From CAYSLZ01 sp964547295 (lineage in GTDB: Bacteria; Patescibacteriota; Microgenomatia; UBA12405; JAHJSD01): DNA of 30,697 bases. Below, piece after piece: positions 14,883 to 22,525 of this stretch (its first letter is position 1; each line of letters begins with the position of its first letter). The stretch spans positions 1 through 30,697 of the forward strand of contig CAZJMH010000004.1 of NCBI GenBank assembly GCA_964547295.1. The letters are read 5' to 3'. Below the pieces are notes generated by a model that saw nothing but the letters and a program-made list of their open reading frames with translations, had not been told where the DNA came from and ran no database searches. Both the position numbers and the translations under genes were made by a program.

Positions 14883-14890
14883 GGGAGTTG

Positions 14891-15511
14891 TTATTTTAAA
14901 TGCTGACCGTTGTTGATTTTAATTACTTCAAAACCGTCAGGTGAAGCATGAATTAGGTTTATAGTGCAGTTATCCTGATTAATTTGGTAATATCGGCCGA
15001 CAGGTAATTGTTTAATTGCCCCCAAAATAAGTTTATTGGTTCCAGAATGAGCAATGACAACAGTAGTTTCTCCTTGGTGGTTTTCAATAATTTGGTTGAA
15101 TTTAGGGATAACTCTTTTTTTGTGGTCATATGTATTTTCTCCATTTTGCGGTCTAATTTTATTTATTGGTATTCCGTCTTTCCGAGATAACCTTGTTTGT
15201 TTTATCATCTTAAATTTTATTTCATTAAACCCTAGCCCTTGCCAGTTTCCTAAATCTAGTTCTCTAAATTCTGGCACATTAATTGGTTCAAGGCTTAATT
15301 TTTGTCCAATAATTTCAGCTGTTTTTTGGGCCCGGCCTAAATCACTGGTATAAATTGCTTGAATGTTAAAATTAGATAGATAATCAGCTGTTTTTTGAGC
15401 TTGTTTTTTTCCCTCAGCAGTTAATGGCGAGTCGTTTTGTCCTAATGGAATGCCGGCCTTATTATCTACTGTTTCCGCATGCCGGATTAAAAATATTTTA
15501 GTTTTTTCCAT
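14891..15511 (-). CDS. Histidine phosphatase (phosphoglycerate mutase-like)
   Basis: A 206-aa protein of the histidine phosphatase superfamily. The phosphoacceptor motif is LIRHAETVDN (His11, RHAE in place of the common RHGE). SDLGRAQKTAEII carries the second Arg, FRELDLGNWQG the conserved Glu, and VVIAHSGTNKLIL the second catalytic His. Substrates in this superfamily range from sugar phosphates to cobalamin precursors, so a specific reaction cannot be given; a role as 2,3-independent phosphoglycerate mutase is not supported by neighbours. It follows the 97-aa gene by 18 nt and probably shares its promoter. Confidence 0.9.
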   Translation of the reverse strand: MEKTKIFLIRHAETVDNKAGIPLGQNDSPLTAEGKKQAQKTADYLSNFNIQAIYTSDLGRAQKTAEIIGQKLSLEPINVPEFRELDLGNWQGLGFNEIKFKMIKQTRLSRKDGIPINKIRPQNGENTYDHKKRVIPKFNQIIENHQGETTVVIAHSGTNKLILGAIKQLPVGRYYQINQDNCTINLIHASPDGFEVIKINNGQHLK

Positions 15512-15529
15512 AAACTAGTTTTCTAAAAA

Positions 15530-15823
15530 TTATTTTTCTTTAAAAATAAAAGACATATTAGAAAGATTAAAATTTGTTGACAAACTACGAATTATTCTTG
15601 GAAACCTTGTAGTTTCAATTTCTGAAAACACTTCTTCAACACGATGTCCGGTTTGGTTAACATATACTGCAGCATCTTGCCTTGCTAATAAACGAAGATC
15701 ATTTCTGCTTGGAATTTGTCCAACTACCTTTTCGCAGTCAAGACAATAATATACCCCCACTGTATCTGACTTTAATCTAACTAGGCTGTATTCGTCAGTT
15801 AACGAAACAGGAATTTTTTCCAT
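15530..15823 (-). CDS. Hypothetical 97-aa protein with a CxxC pair
   Basis: I do not recognise a family. The protein is soluble, with an early YYCLDCEKVVG segment containing a single CxxC pair and a downstream LARQDAAVYVNQTGHRVEEVF stretch. A half zinc ribbon or a redox pair is possible but unproven. It has a TGA-TATAAT -10 upstream (9 nt from the ATG) and precedes the histidine phosphatase gene by 18 nt, which supports a real gene. Confidence 0.6.
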   Translation of the reverse strand: MEKIPVSLTDEYSLVRLKSDTVGVYYCLDCEKVVGQIPSRNDLRLLARQDAAVYVNQTGHRVEEVFSEIETTRFPRIIRSLSTNFNLSNMSFIFKEK

Positions 15824-15832
15824 TAAGTAACA

Positions 15833-15841
15833 ATTATATCA
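15833..15841 (-). promoter_or_regulatory. Extended -10 of the 97-aa gene
   Basis: TGA-TATAAT ends 9 nt before the ATG, slightly farther than elsewhere, giving at most a 2-3 nt leader. Confidence 0.55.
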
Positions 15842-15908
15842 TTAACTTCATCTTTATTAAGTTAACTTACTTTCCGACCGGCGCTTAGTTTCACCACATT
15901 TCCATGCA

Positions 15909-15930
15909 CCTTAAAAAAAGAGGCTTAAGG
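15909..15930. repeat. Inverted repeat in the 15824-15985 spacer
   Basis: CCTTAA and TTAAGG arms of 6 bp with a 10-nt loop. The rest of this 162-bp spacer is AT-rich with no gene; an A-run/T-run palindrome near 15975-15990 overlaps the end of the next gene and may help termination. Confidence 0.4.
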
Positions 15931-15985
15931 CGTTTTGAATATGAATGCTAAAATAAACTAGTGGAAAAGGAAGAAAAAATATTTT

Positions 15986-16504
15986 TTATTCACTTGCACC
16001 AGGTTCAGTTAATTGGCTGCATTGGAATATTGGTTGGTGGGAGGCGGCATAAATTTGAGATTCATTGCCATTTTCATCTTTAAACATGAAGAAAGTAAAT
16101 TGGTTAATTTCATCGGTAGGAACCTCAATAAATTCAGAAAACTCTACGGCCTTTGCATCACATGGGCTCATTATATCTGTCCAATAAATTATTTCTTTAA
16201 CATCAATATTTTTATTTAAATTTCTTATTTGAAAAGTTGAAATTAGTTGATCATCTTTTATTTCGTTTCTATATGTTTCAACTTCAACCATAAAAATATT
16301 TTGATCGTCTAGTGAAATCTTTGGCGTTAAGGTATTTGTGACAACTGCTGTTGGAGCAGAGGTTAAGGATTGATAAGACTTTGAAATTTCATCAGCCTGC
16401 TGATTGAAGCATAAGAACAGGATAATTAATGAAGATATCCATAAAATAAGGGTAATAAAAAAAGCTAATTGCCAGTAATTTTCTTTTGTTTTAGTCTTTT
16501 TCAT
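15986..16504 (-). CDS. Hypothetical membrane-anchored protein
   Basis: A 172-aa protein of unknown family. Residues about 11-32 form one membrane helix (WQLAFFITLILWISSLIILF), preceded by a short basic N terminus, so the remainder should lie outside the cell. The exposed part has a Ser/Thr-rich stretch (40-60), a predicted beta domain (65-160) and two Cys (in SPCDAK and FQCSQL) that could form a disulfide. It follows gatB by 19 nt but has its own TGT-TATAAT 6 nt before the ATG, so it is probably transcribed separately. Confidence 0.65.
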   Translation of the reverse strand: MKKTKTKENYWQLAFFITLILWISSLIILFLCFNQQADEISKSYQSLTSAPTAVVTNTLTPKISLDDQNIFMVEVETYRNEIKDDQLISTFQIRNLNKNIDVKEIIYWTDIMSPCDAKAVEFSEFIEVPTDEINQFTFFMFKDENGNESQIYAASHQPIFQCSQLTEPGASE

Positions 16505-16510
16505 TACTTA

Positions 16511-16519
16511 ATTATAACA
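16511..16519 (-). promoter_or_regulatory. Extended -10 of the 172-aa membrane protein gene (leaderless)
   Basis: TGT-TATAAT ends 6 nt before the ATG, in the 19-nt gap after gatB. Confidence 0.6.
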
Positions 16520-16523
16520 GAGC

Positions 16524-17858
16524 TTACTTAGAGCTTAGAATTTTGGTAATCAGTTGGCGGGCAATATTTGGATCGGCGCGGCCGGAAGTAAGCTTCATTA
16601 CCTGGCCGATTAAAAAGCCGACGGCTGCTTTTTTACCTGTATGGTAGTCAGCAACTGCCTGTGGATTTTCGGAAATTGCTTTTTCAACCGCTTTTTTAAT
16701 TTTATCTTTATTCAGGTCAAATTGATCTTGACCAGCTTTTATTTTTTCACTTAACTGCTGACTGGAAATATTTTCTGGCAAAGGATTATTAACCATGTAA
16801 TTAGCAACTTTTTTTGGTTCTAGACCGGCATCAACAGTTTGCCAGAATAAATCAATCGTTTCTTGGTCACGACCGATGATTTCCGCCCATTTCCACCGCA
16901 CTCCGGTATCAATAATCTTTTTCTCCTCCTCCCAAGGCAGAATATCGATATTTTTTTTGAACATTTGAATATTCGACTCTTGAAGATTAAATGGAGGAAT
17001 ATCTGGTTCGGGAAAATAGCGGTAGTCTTTGGCTACTTCTTTACCCCGCTGAATAAAGGTTATTCCCCTATCTGAATCGAACCCCCGGGTTTCTTGTTTG
17101 GGCTGTTCACCTTTTTCCAAAAGTTCGATCTGTCGGTCAATTTCATGCTCAATTGCTTTTTCAACAAACCGAAAGGAATTAAGATTTTTCACCTCCACCC
17201 TGTAATCAGGAATAGTTAACACCCCGCAGGAGTCTGACGACACCTCGGAGGTGTCGGCTATTGAAATATTGGCTTCCAGCCGCATTGACCCTTTCTCCAT
17301 ATCGCAATCAGAAACACCCAGCCAACGAATAGTTTGCTGGATTCGTTTTAAATAAATCTTAGTTTCTTTAGCCGAGTGTAAATCTGGGGCTGAAACAATT
17401 TCTACCAGGGGAACGCCGCTACGGTTAAAATCAATCAGGGTTTTGTTCTTCTGGTGAATAAGTTTGCCGGTATCTTCTTCCAAATGAACATTGTTAATGC
17501 CAATGTTTAAAAATTTTCCGTCTACTAGAATAGGAATTTTACCGTTAACAGCAATTGGCGAAAAATGCTGTGAGATTTGATATCCCTTGGGCAGGTCTGG
17601 GTAAAAATAATTTTTTCGGTCAAACCAAAATTGATTATTAATCTTACAACCTAAGGCGATACCAATTTTAATTGTTTGATCAATTGCCACTTGATTAGGA
17701 GCCGGTAATGCCCCTGGCAAGCCAAGACATGTTGGACAGATATTAGTATTTGGGTCTACCCGAAAATGGTCATTAATACACCGGCAGAACATTTTTGACT
17801 CAGTGTTCAGTTCAATGTGTATTTCAACTCCGATGATTGGTTGCCAAGATGATTTCAT
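16524..17858 (-). CDS. gatB: Asp-tRNA(Asn)/Glu-tRNA(Gln) amidotransferase subunit B
   Basis: A 444-aa GatB, which binds and phosphorylates misacylated Glu-tRNA(Gln) or Asp-tRNA(Asn). Visible are the N-terminal IGVEIHIEL, the zinc-type cysteines CRC ... CPTCLGLPGALP, the KNYFYPDLPKGYQISQ motif, DFNRSGVPLVEIVSAPDL, RLEANISI and VEVKNLNSFRFVEKAI. A C-terminal YqeY-like tail (about 300-444) ends with GRADPNIARQLI. Residues about 201-207 are encoded by a perfect 19-nt palindrome inserted between ANISI and the VEVKNLNSF motif. The 5' end overlaps the MFS gene by 35 nt. The tail of the gene carries a two-unit heptamer repeat. Confidence 0.97.
   Translation of the reverse strand: MKSSWQPIIGVEIHIELNTESKMFCRCINDHFRVDPNTNICPTCLGLPGALPAPNQVAIDQTIKIGIALGCKINNQFWFDRKNYFYPDLPKGYQISQHFSPIAVNGKIPILVDGKFLNIGINNVHLEEDTGKLIHQKNKTLIDFNRSGVPLVEIVSAPDLHSAKETKIYLKRIQQTIRWLGVSDCDMEKGSMRLEANISIADTSEVSSDSCGVLTIPDYRVEVKNLNSFRFVEKAIEHEIDRQIELLEKGEQPKQETRGFDSDRGITFIQRGKEVAKDYRYFPEPDIPPFNLQESNIQMFKKNIDILPWEEEKKIIDTGVRWKWAEIIGRDQETIDLFWQTVDAGLEPKKVANYMVNNPLPENISSQQLSEKIKAGQDQFDLNKDKIKKAVEKAISENPQAVADYHTGKKAAVGFLIGQVMKLTSGRADPNIARQLITKILSSK
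16526..16539 (-). repeat. Two-unit heptamer repeat at the gatB 3' end
   Basis: ACTTAGA and GCTTAGA in tandem, adjacent to and overlapping the gatB stop region. Short, so weaker evidence than the other arrays. Confidence 0.4.
17238..17256. repeat. Perfect 19-nt palindrome inside gatB
   Basis: CGACACCTC-G-GAGGTGTCG. Nine-bp arms around one base, within the coding sequence and in frame. The 14-nt core ACACCTCCGAGGTG (minus strand) recurs at 22490-22503. Confidence 0.7.
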
Positions 17859-19086
17859 TACCCTTATTAATTATTATAAAACCTAAGGTTAAAACAAGGA
17901 TGCCGATTAGACCGAGCAGAATCTTAATTCCAAAAACTTCTGCTAAAGAAGTGGCAAATAAAGACGAAGGAATAATTGCCAGGTGGACAAAAAACATTAA
18001 ATTACTAAAAGTATGTCCTCTCACCTGCACTGGAGTAAATTCGTGTAGGAAGGTTAAAGAAGGGGCAAAAATGACTGATGCTGATACGCCGATAAAAATC
18101 AAGTAGACTAAATCAAGAATTGTTTGAATTAACTGGTTATTTTGGCGACCGAAAATAATTGCCAAAAGCATAATTCCCATTAAACTAAACCCCGACCCTA
18201 TCCACTGGTTTTTACGAGTATCTTTTTTCATCCGGTTTAAAATTATTGTTCCGATTATCAGTCCAACAGCCACTGGAAGAACAATGAAATATCCGGCGTC
18301 AAAAACCGAAATATTAAAAATATTTTGTGCAATATTAGGTAAAAGTAAAACTGATAGCGAACTAAAAACGCGGAAAAGAACAACTAAACCAAATGAATAA
18401 ACGACCAATGTGTTTTCAGTTAAAAACTTGTAACCGGATTTAAGATTAGTGATTAAAGTTTCAATTTCATTTAATAAAGACAAGGGTTGTTTTTTAACCT
18501 TTTTTTGTGGCAGGCCGGCGATAATAAAACTGGCCGACAGAGGCATCAGGCCAATTAAACCCAGGGTAAGCGGTAGACCTAAAACCTTGACCATCAAACC
18601 GGCTAAGGCGGAGGAAATAATTAAGGCGGTTTGGTCTGAAAAAAAGATAATATTATTGGCAACAAGCAAGTTTTCTTTTTCCGGGATAAGATCAGGCAGT
18701 TGGGCGAGTTCTGCCGGGTCGTTTATAGTTGTTACCGCTGAAAAGAAAAAAAGCAGCAGATAGATTAGATCGTGTTTTCCAGCAAAATAAGAAGCAGCAA
18801 TTAAAAAGATGATTAAAAAATGGCCCAGATAAGTATAAATAAGCGTTTTTCTTTTTGCCCATGCATCAACCAGTGATCCGGAAAAAGGTGAAATAAAAAT
18901 TATCGGTAGTGAAAACGAAATATAAACAATACCAGTAATAACGCTTGAAGTTGTCAATTCAAAAGTTTTTGAAATAACCAGAAACAAAAGTCCGTAACCA
19001 GAGAGCTGGGATAAAATGTGAGAAGTCCATAGTCTTAAAAATTTTCGGTTTTTAAACAGATTAGCCTCATTAAACATTTTTTTCAT
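17824..19086 (-). CDS. MFS transporter
   Basis: An MFS permease of about 420 aa with roughly 12 membrane helices, like the MFS_3/enterobactin-exporter-like group. NRKFLRLWTSHILSQLSGYGLLFLV starts the first helix; FISPFSGSLVDAWAKRKTLIYTYL is the motif A loop between helices 2 and 3 (G-x-x-x-D-x-x-x-R-K). A central cytoplasmic loop (about 200-220) separates two halves. The substrate is unknown. It lies between gatA and gatB, overlapping gatA by about 17 nt and gatB by 35 nt, so it is embedded in the amidotransferase operon. Several start codons are possible (19077, 19086 or 19098); none has a clear SD. Confidence 0.88.
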   Translation of the reverse strand: MKKMFNEANLFKNRKFLRLWTSHILSQLSGYGLLFLVISKTFELTTSSVITGIVYISFSLPIIFISPFSGSLVDAWAKRKTLIYTYLGHFLIIFLIAASYFAGKHDLIYLLLFFFSAVTTINDPAELAQLPDLIPEKENLLVANNIIFFSDQTALIISSALAGLMVKVLGLPLTLGLIGLMPLSASFIIAGLPQKKVKKQPLSLLNEIETLITNLKSGYKFLTENTLVVYSFGLVVLFRVFSSLSVLLLPNIAQNIFNISVFDAGYFIVLPVAVGLIIGTIILNRMKKDTRKNQWIGSGFSLMGIMLLAIIFGRQNNQLIQTILDLVYLIFIGVSASVIFAPSLTFLHEFTPVQVRGHTFSNLMFFVHLAIIPSSLFATSLAEVFGIKILLGLIGILVLTLGFIIINKGNEIILATNHRS

Positions 19087-20464
19087 AAAGGTTAGCAATT
19101 TGTAAAATTAATTTTTCTTTAAATTGTGGTCCGAAAAACTGTATTCCGACCGGTAATTTGTCAGCGAATCCAGCGTTGATACTTATTCCGGGTAAACCGG
19201 CTAGACTGCTTGCTTCAACTAAAACATCCTGCATTTCTCCAAACATTGGGCTTTTTTCACTTTCTCCGATTTTCAAAGCTGGTGTTGGCGATGTTGGTGC
19301 GATGATTGCGTCGACGCTTTCAAAGGCTTTATCTAAATCTTTTTTAATTAAGGTTCTCACCTTTTGCGCTTTGGTGTAATACTGATCATAATAGCCGCTT
19401 GATAAAACATGCGTTCCGAGCATGATTCTCCGTTTGGCCTCTTGGCCAAAATGACTGCGGTTATTTCCGTACCTAATTCCGTCCATCCGGCCCAAATTTG
19501 AAGAAACTTCTGCCCGTTGGACGATAGTGTATACAGCAATTGAAAATTTCGGGTCGAGTAAAGAGATATTTTTAGTTTTAAAACCCAACTCTTTAAGTTG
19601 TTTGATACTATTTTTAATTATTGATTCAACTTTTTTGTCCATATTCGGCAAAAAATATTCTTGGGGAACTCCCAAAGTGATTTTATTGGGATTAATTTTT
19701 AGATTTGAATAATTATCAACCGGATTGTCAGCAGTTGTAGCGTCTTTTTCATCTTTTCCAGCCAAAACTTGAAGCATAACTGCGGCATCCTCTACTCTTT
19801 TAGTGATTGGTCCGGGGGAATCAGTTGAAGAAGCCATGGCAATTAAACCCCATCGGCTGACTCGGCCATAAGTTGGTTTTAGACCAACAACACCGCACCA
19901 GGCCGCCGGCTGGCGGATTGATCCAGCTGTTTCTGAACCAACAGCGGCAATGACTTGATTAGCGGCGACTGCGGCTGCACTTCCTCCGGAAGACCCGCCT
20001 GGTGAATGACCAATATTGTGCGGATTTTTTGATGTTCCATAGGCCGAAGTTTCTGTTGATGAGCCGTGGGCCCAAGCGTCCATATTGGTTTTGCCAATAA
20101 TTATTGCACCCGCTTTTTTTAATTTACTAACCACGGTTGATTCATATGGTGGAGTAAAATTATCTAAAACTTTAGAAGCGGCGGTAGTCCGGATGTTTTT
20201 GGTGCAGAAATTATCTTTAACTGCAATCGGAATACCGAACAAAGGCTGATGGCTGATGGTTGATGGCTGATTGCTTAATATTTGATCAAGTTCTTTTGCT
20301 TTGGTAAGCGATTCTTTTTTGCAGACAGTTATAAACGAATTCAACTCCTCATTGGTGGATTTAATTTTCCCCAGACAGGCCGTCACCAACTCTGTTACAG
20401 AAAAATTTCCTTTTTCCAGTCCCCTTCTTGCCTCTGTTATCGTTAATTCATTTAAATTCTTCAT
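19070..20464 (-). CDS. gatA: Glutamyl-tRNA(Gln) amidotransferase subunit A
   Basis: A 464-aa amidase-signature enzyme that releases ammonia from glutamine for GatB. The catalytic Lys is in PIAVKDNFCT, the Ser-cis-Ser pair and nucleophile are in GGSSGGSAAAVAANQ and GSETAGSIRQPAAWCGVVGLKPTYGRVSR. IMLGTHVLSSGYYDQYY and ISINAGFADKLPVGIQFFG follow in order. Residues about 65-74 (LSNQPSTISHQPL) are encoded by a four-unit heptanucleotide repeat just ahead of the conserved FGIPIAVKDN motif. A TAGTAT hexamer lies 7 nt before the ATG. It follows gatC by 31 nt across another heptamer array. Confidence 0.98.
   Translation of the reverse strand: MKNLNELTITEARRGLEKGNFSVTELVTACLGKIKSTNEELNSFITVCKKESLTKAKELDQILSNQPSTISHQPLFGIPIAVKDNFCTKNIRTTAASKVLDNFTPPYESTVVSKLKKAGAIIIGKTNMDAWAHGSSTETSAYGTSKNPHNIGHSPGGSSGGSAAAVAANQVIAAVGSETAGSIRQPAAWCGVVGLKPTYGRVSRWGLIAMASSTDSPGPITKRVEDAAVMLQVLAGKDEKDATTADNPVDNYSNLKINPNKITLGVPQEYFLPNMDKKVESIIKNSIKQLKELGFKTKNISLLDPKFSIAVYTIVQRAEVSSNLGRMDGIRYGNNRSHFGQEAKRRIMLGTHVLSSGYYDQYYTKAQKVRTLIKKDLDKAFESVDAIIAPTSPTPALKIGESEKSPMFGEMQDVLVEASSLAGLPGISINAGFADKLPVGIQFFGPQFKEKLILQIANLYEKNV
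20244..20271 (-). repeat. Four-unit heptamer repeat inside gatA
   Basis: GGCTGAT four times with one C-to-T change in the third unit (plus strand). It is translated as a Ser/Gln/His-rich linker. A change of one unit would shift the frame; three units (21 nt) would not. Confidence 0.75.
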
Positions 20465-20471
20465 GTTCTTA

Positions 20472-20477
20472 ATACTA
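20472..20477 (-). promoter_or_regulatory. Possible -10 of gatA
   Basis: TAGTAT ends 7 nt before the ATG. It lies in a heptamer repeat, so it could be a by-product of the repeat. Confidence 0.3.
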
Positions 20478-20494
20478 AGGACTAATCACTAATC
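20474..20494 (-). repeat. Heptamer tandem repeat at the gatC/gatA junction
   Basis: ACTAATC-type units, three in tandem (the first is ACTAAGG), starting just after the gatC TAG stop. Confidence 0.7.
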
Positions 20495-20495
20495 C

Positions 20496-20789
20496 CTAGT
20501 TTTCCCATTTAATTTTTTTAACAACAAAATAACCGCTTTTTTTTCTCGGGGCGTTAGTTAAAGCCTGTTTTTGACTTAAATCCTTTTTTGATTCGTCTTT
20601 TTTACGGGAGATATTGGTTTGACCAGTGACTTGAAAACTTGGTTCAATATTTTTAGTATTTAATTCTCCTAAGACTTGAATATAATCAATTGTTGATTCT
20701 AATTGTTTTTCGAGCTTTTTCTTTTCTTGGTCGGAAATGGTGAGTTTAGATAAATTTGCTAAATGGTCAATATCAATTTGTTTAGTCAT
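20496..20789 (-). CDS. gatC: Asp/Glu-tRNA amidotransferase subunit C
   Basis: A 97-aa GatC, the small subunit that wraps around GatA and GatB. IDIDHLANLSKLTISDQEKKKLEKQLESTIDYIQVLGELNT is the typical helical N-terminal half (residues 4-44), then IEPSFQVTGQTNISRKKDE and a C-terminal NAPRKKSGYFVVKKI that matches the family end. It is the first gene of gatC-gatA-MFS-gatB. A perfect TATAAT lies 6 nt before its ATG, and it is divergent from rmuC with 57 nt between starts. Confidence 0.95.
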   Translation of the reverse strand: MTKQIDIDHLANLSKLTISDQEKKKLEKQLESTIDYIQVLGELNTKNIEPSFQVTGQTNISRKKDESKKDLSQKQALTNAPRKKSGYFVVKKIKWEN

Positions 20790-20795
20790 CGCTTA

Positions 20796-20801
20796 ATTAT
20801 A
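20796..20801 (-). promoter_or_regulatory. -10 box of the gat operon (leaderless)
   Basis: A perfect TATAAT with TAAGCG before the ATG (6 nt), placing the start site on the ATG. Confidence 0.6.
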
Positions 20802-20834
20802 ATACATCAGATTTTATTTTTTAATTATCTACGC

Positions 20835-20840
20835 TACAAT
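20835..20840 (+). promoter_or_regulatory. -10 box of rmuC
   Basis: TACAAT ends 6 nt before the ATG at 20847. AAGGA also lies within those 6 nt, so this hexamer and an SD compete as explanations. Confidence 0.4.
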
Positions 20841-20846
20841 AAGGAC

Positions 20847-21965
20847 ATGATTTTATACATTGTTTTAGGATTACTCGGCGGCTTTGTAATTGCTTTTTTG
20901 TTGGTTAGTTTCAAGAACAAAAAGCAGGCAGATACATTATCTTCAAGTTTAGAACAAAAAGTCAACGAACTTTTTCCAAAAATTAATGAACAGCTGATTG
21001 TCATGGCTGACCAAAAACTTGGAGCGGAAAAAAAAGAAATCAAGACCGACCTGGAAAATAAAAGAGATGCCATAAAGGATTTGGTTGAAAACTTAAAAAA
21101 AGAGCTGGAGAAAAGCAATAAAAAACTTGAAAGTGCAGAAAAAGACAGAATCGGGTCGTTTCGGGAACTAAAAAACAAGGTTGAGGAGCAGACAAAAATT
21201 ACCAAAGATTTAAGCACAACAACAGAAAATCTTAAGCGAGTTCTTTCTGATAATCGCTTAAGAGGACAATTTGGTGAACAAGTAGCCGAGAACTTATTAA
21301 AAATGGCTGGTTTTGTTAAAGGCGTGGACTATGAGTTTAACAAAGAACAAAAAGAATCAAAAACCCGGCCGGATTTCTGCGTTTTTCTTCCTGACGGAAT
21401 GCGGGTTAATGTTGATTCCAAGTTTCCTTATTCAAATTTACAAAGGGCGGTAGAAACCGAAGATGAAGACGCTCAAAAAAGATATTTTAAAAAGTTTAAG
21501 CGGGATGTTAAGGAAAAAATTAAACAGGTAACCAGCCGGGACTACATTAATCCGGAAAGCAATACAGTTGATTTTGTTATCCTTTTTGTTCCCAACGAAA
21601 TGATTTTTTCTTATATTTACGACAAAATGAATGAGATTTGGACAGAGGCAATGAAAAAAAAAGTCATTTTGGCTGGTCCTTTTAGTTTTACCGCTATTTT
21701 AAGAATGGTTCGCCAGGCCTATGACAACTTCCGTTACCAAGAAAATATTTATCAAATAATTACCCAAATTAAAGAATTTGAAAAACAATTTAATAAATAT
21801 AATCAAGAATTTGAAAAAATCGGTTCGCGGATAGAATCTCTCACCCGTCAATATCGGAAAGTCGAATCAACTCGGACAAACCAGCTGGTTCGATCAATTG
21901 ATAAAATTCAGCTCGACCAGCCGAACCAACTTCCGGATGGGTTAACTAAAAATTCAGAAGGTTAA
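20847..21965 (+). CDS. rmuC: DNA recombination protein RmuC
   Basis: A 372-aa RmuC, a nuclease-fold protein thought to limit DNA rearrangement at inverted repeats. Residues 1-22 are a membrane anchor (MILYIVLGLLGGFVIAFLLV), then a long coiled coil (about 30-130, with LEKSNKKLESAEKDRIGSF). The conserved core has LRGQFGEQVAENLLKMAGFVKGVDYEF, RPDFCVFLPDGMRVNVDSKFPYSNL and NTVDFVILFVPNEMIFSYIY. Its start was moved downstream to the methionine with a -10/AAGGA just ahead; a longer reading would add residues overlapping the gatC promoter. RmuC's link to inverted repeats is notable in a window full of palindromes. Confidence 0.95.
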   Translation: MILYIVLGLLGGFVIAFLLVSFKNKKQADTLSSSLEQKVNELFPKINEQLIVMADQKLGAEKKEIKTDLENKRDAIKDLVENLKKELEKSNKKLESAEKDRIGSFRELKNKVEEQTKITKDLSTTTENLKRVLSDNRLRGQFGEQVAENLLKMAGFVKGVDYEFNKEQKESKTRPDFCVFLPDGMRVNVDSKFPYSNLQRAVETEDEDAQKRYFKKFKRDVKEKIKQVTSRDYINPESNTVDFVILFVPNEMIFSYIYDKMNEIWTEAMKKKVILAGPFSFTAILRMVRQAYDNFRYQENIYQIITQIKEFEKQFNKYNQEFEKIGSRIESLTRQYRKVESTRTNQLVRSIDKIQLDQPNQLPDGLTKNSEG

Positions 21966-21987
21966 AGTTGATTTTTAGTTTTTTTTC

Positions 21988-21996
21988 TGTTAGAAA
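21988..21996 (+). promoter_or_regulatory. Extended -10 of the Ig-like protein gene (leaderless)
   Basis: TGT-TAGAAA ends 7 nt before the ATG at 22004, the same layout as other genes here. Confidence 0.4.
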
Positions 21997-22003
21997 TAAA
22001 TTA

Positions 22004-22486
22004 ATGAGGTTTTTAAAGCAAATAATCATTGTTTTCAGCCTTGGTGTAATTCTTGCTCCTTCGGTATTTGCTTCTGGTTTTAACTTGAAATCAATAGGCG
22101 GTGTTAATACCGATGGAAAAGCCTACGGCCAGTGGTATCACACCAGTTTACAGCCGACTTTATCCGGAGAAGCTCCGGCTGAATCAACCGTGAAAATTAT
22201 TGTCAACGGCGATGAGTATTCAGTCAACGCGGATGAAAACGGCAACTGGTCCTGGACACCGCCGGAGGCGTTGGCTGATGGTGACAATTCAATTACCTTG
22301 ACCAACAACGAAAGCGAAATATCTTTTATTTTGACTTTGGGAGCGGATAATGTTGACTGGGATGCGGTTGGCAGTGGCGGTGGTGAAACTCTTCCGACAG
22401 TTGGGATTGCCGCCCCGACAATTTCCCTCCTTGCCGGTGGAACTGCTGTTTCAGTTTTCTTTTTCAAAAAATTCACCACTTACTGA
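22004..22486 (+). CDS. Secreted Ig-like domain protein with LPTVG-type C-terminal anchor
   Basis: About 160 aa from the methionine at 22004, chosen because a -10 lies 7 nt upstream and it directly precedes the basic-hydrophobic signal peptide (RFLKQIIIVFSLGVILAPSVFASG). One bacterial Ig-like domain follows (about 35-110): ESTVKIIVNGDEYSVNADENGNWSW and LADGDNSITLT are typical of Big-type repeats in adhesins. The C terminus has a Gly/Ser linker, LPTVG about 31 residues from the end, a hydrophobic stretch and a final FKKFTTY. This has the order of a sorting signal, with V in place of the T of LPXTG. It could also simply be a membrane anchor. Third-position GC looks higher than in neighbours. Confidence 0.75.
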   Translation: MRFLKQIIIVFSLGVILAPSVFASGFNLKSIGGVNTDGKAYGQWYHTSLQPTLSGEAPAESTVKIIVNGDEYSVNADENGNWSWTPPEALADGDNSITLTNNESEISFILTLGADNVDWDAVGSGGGETLPTVGIAAPTISLLAGGTAVSVFFFKKFTTY

Positions 22487-22525
22487 AGTACACCTCCGAG
22501 GTGGATTGCTATTGACACCTCAGTA
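22481..22525. repeat. Palindromic element between the Ig-like gene and radC
   Basis: Outer arms TACTGA (including the stop codon of the Ig-like gene) and TCAGTA; a strong inner palindrome CACCTCCGAGGTG at 22491-22503. It may act as a two-way terminator for these convergent genes. A 12-nt direct repeat (22522-22545) follows. Confidence 0.55.

Noticed and set aside
17226..17262. Frameshift or pseudogene in gatB at the palindrome
   Set aside because: The frame stays open and conserved motifs resume in frame on both sides.
20834..21217. 127-aa minus-strand frame rich in Ser and Phe
   Set aside because: Complement of the rmuC coiled-coil codons (AAA/GAA give TTT/TTC); no independent support.
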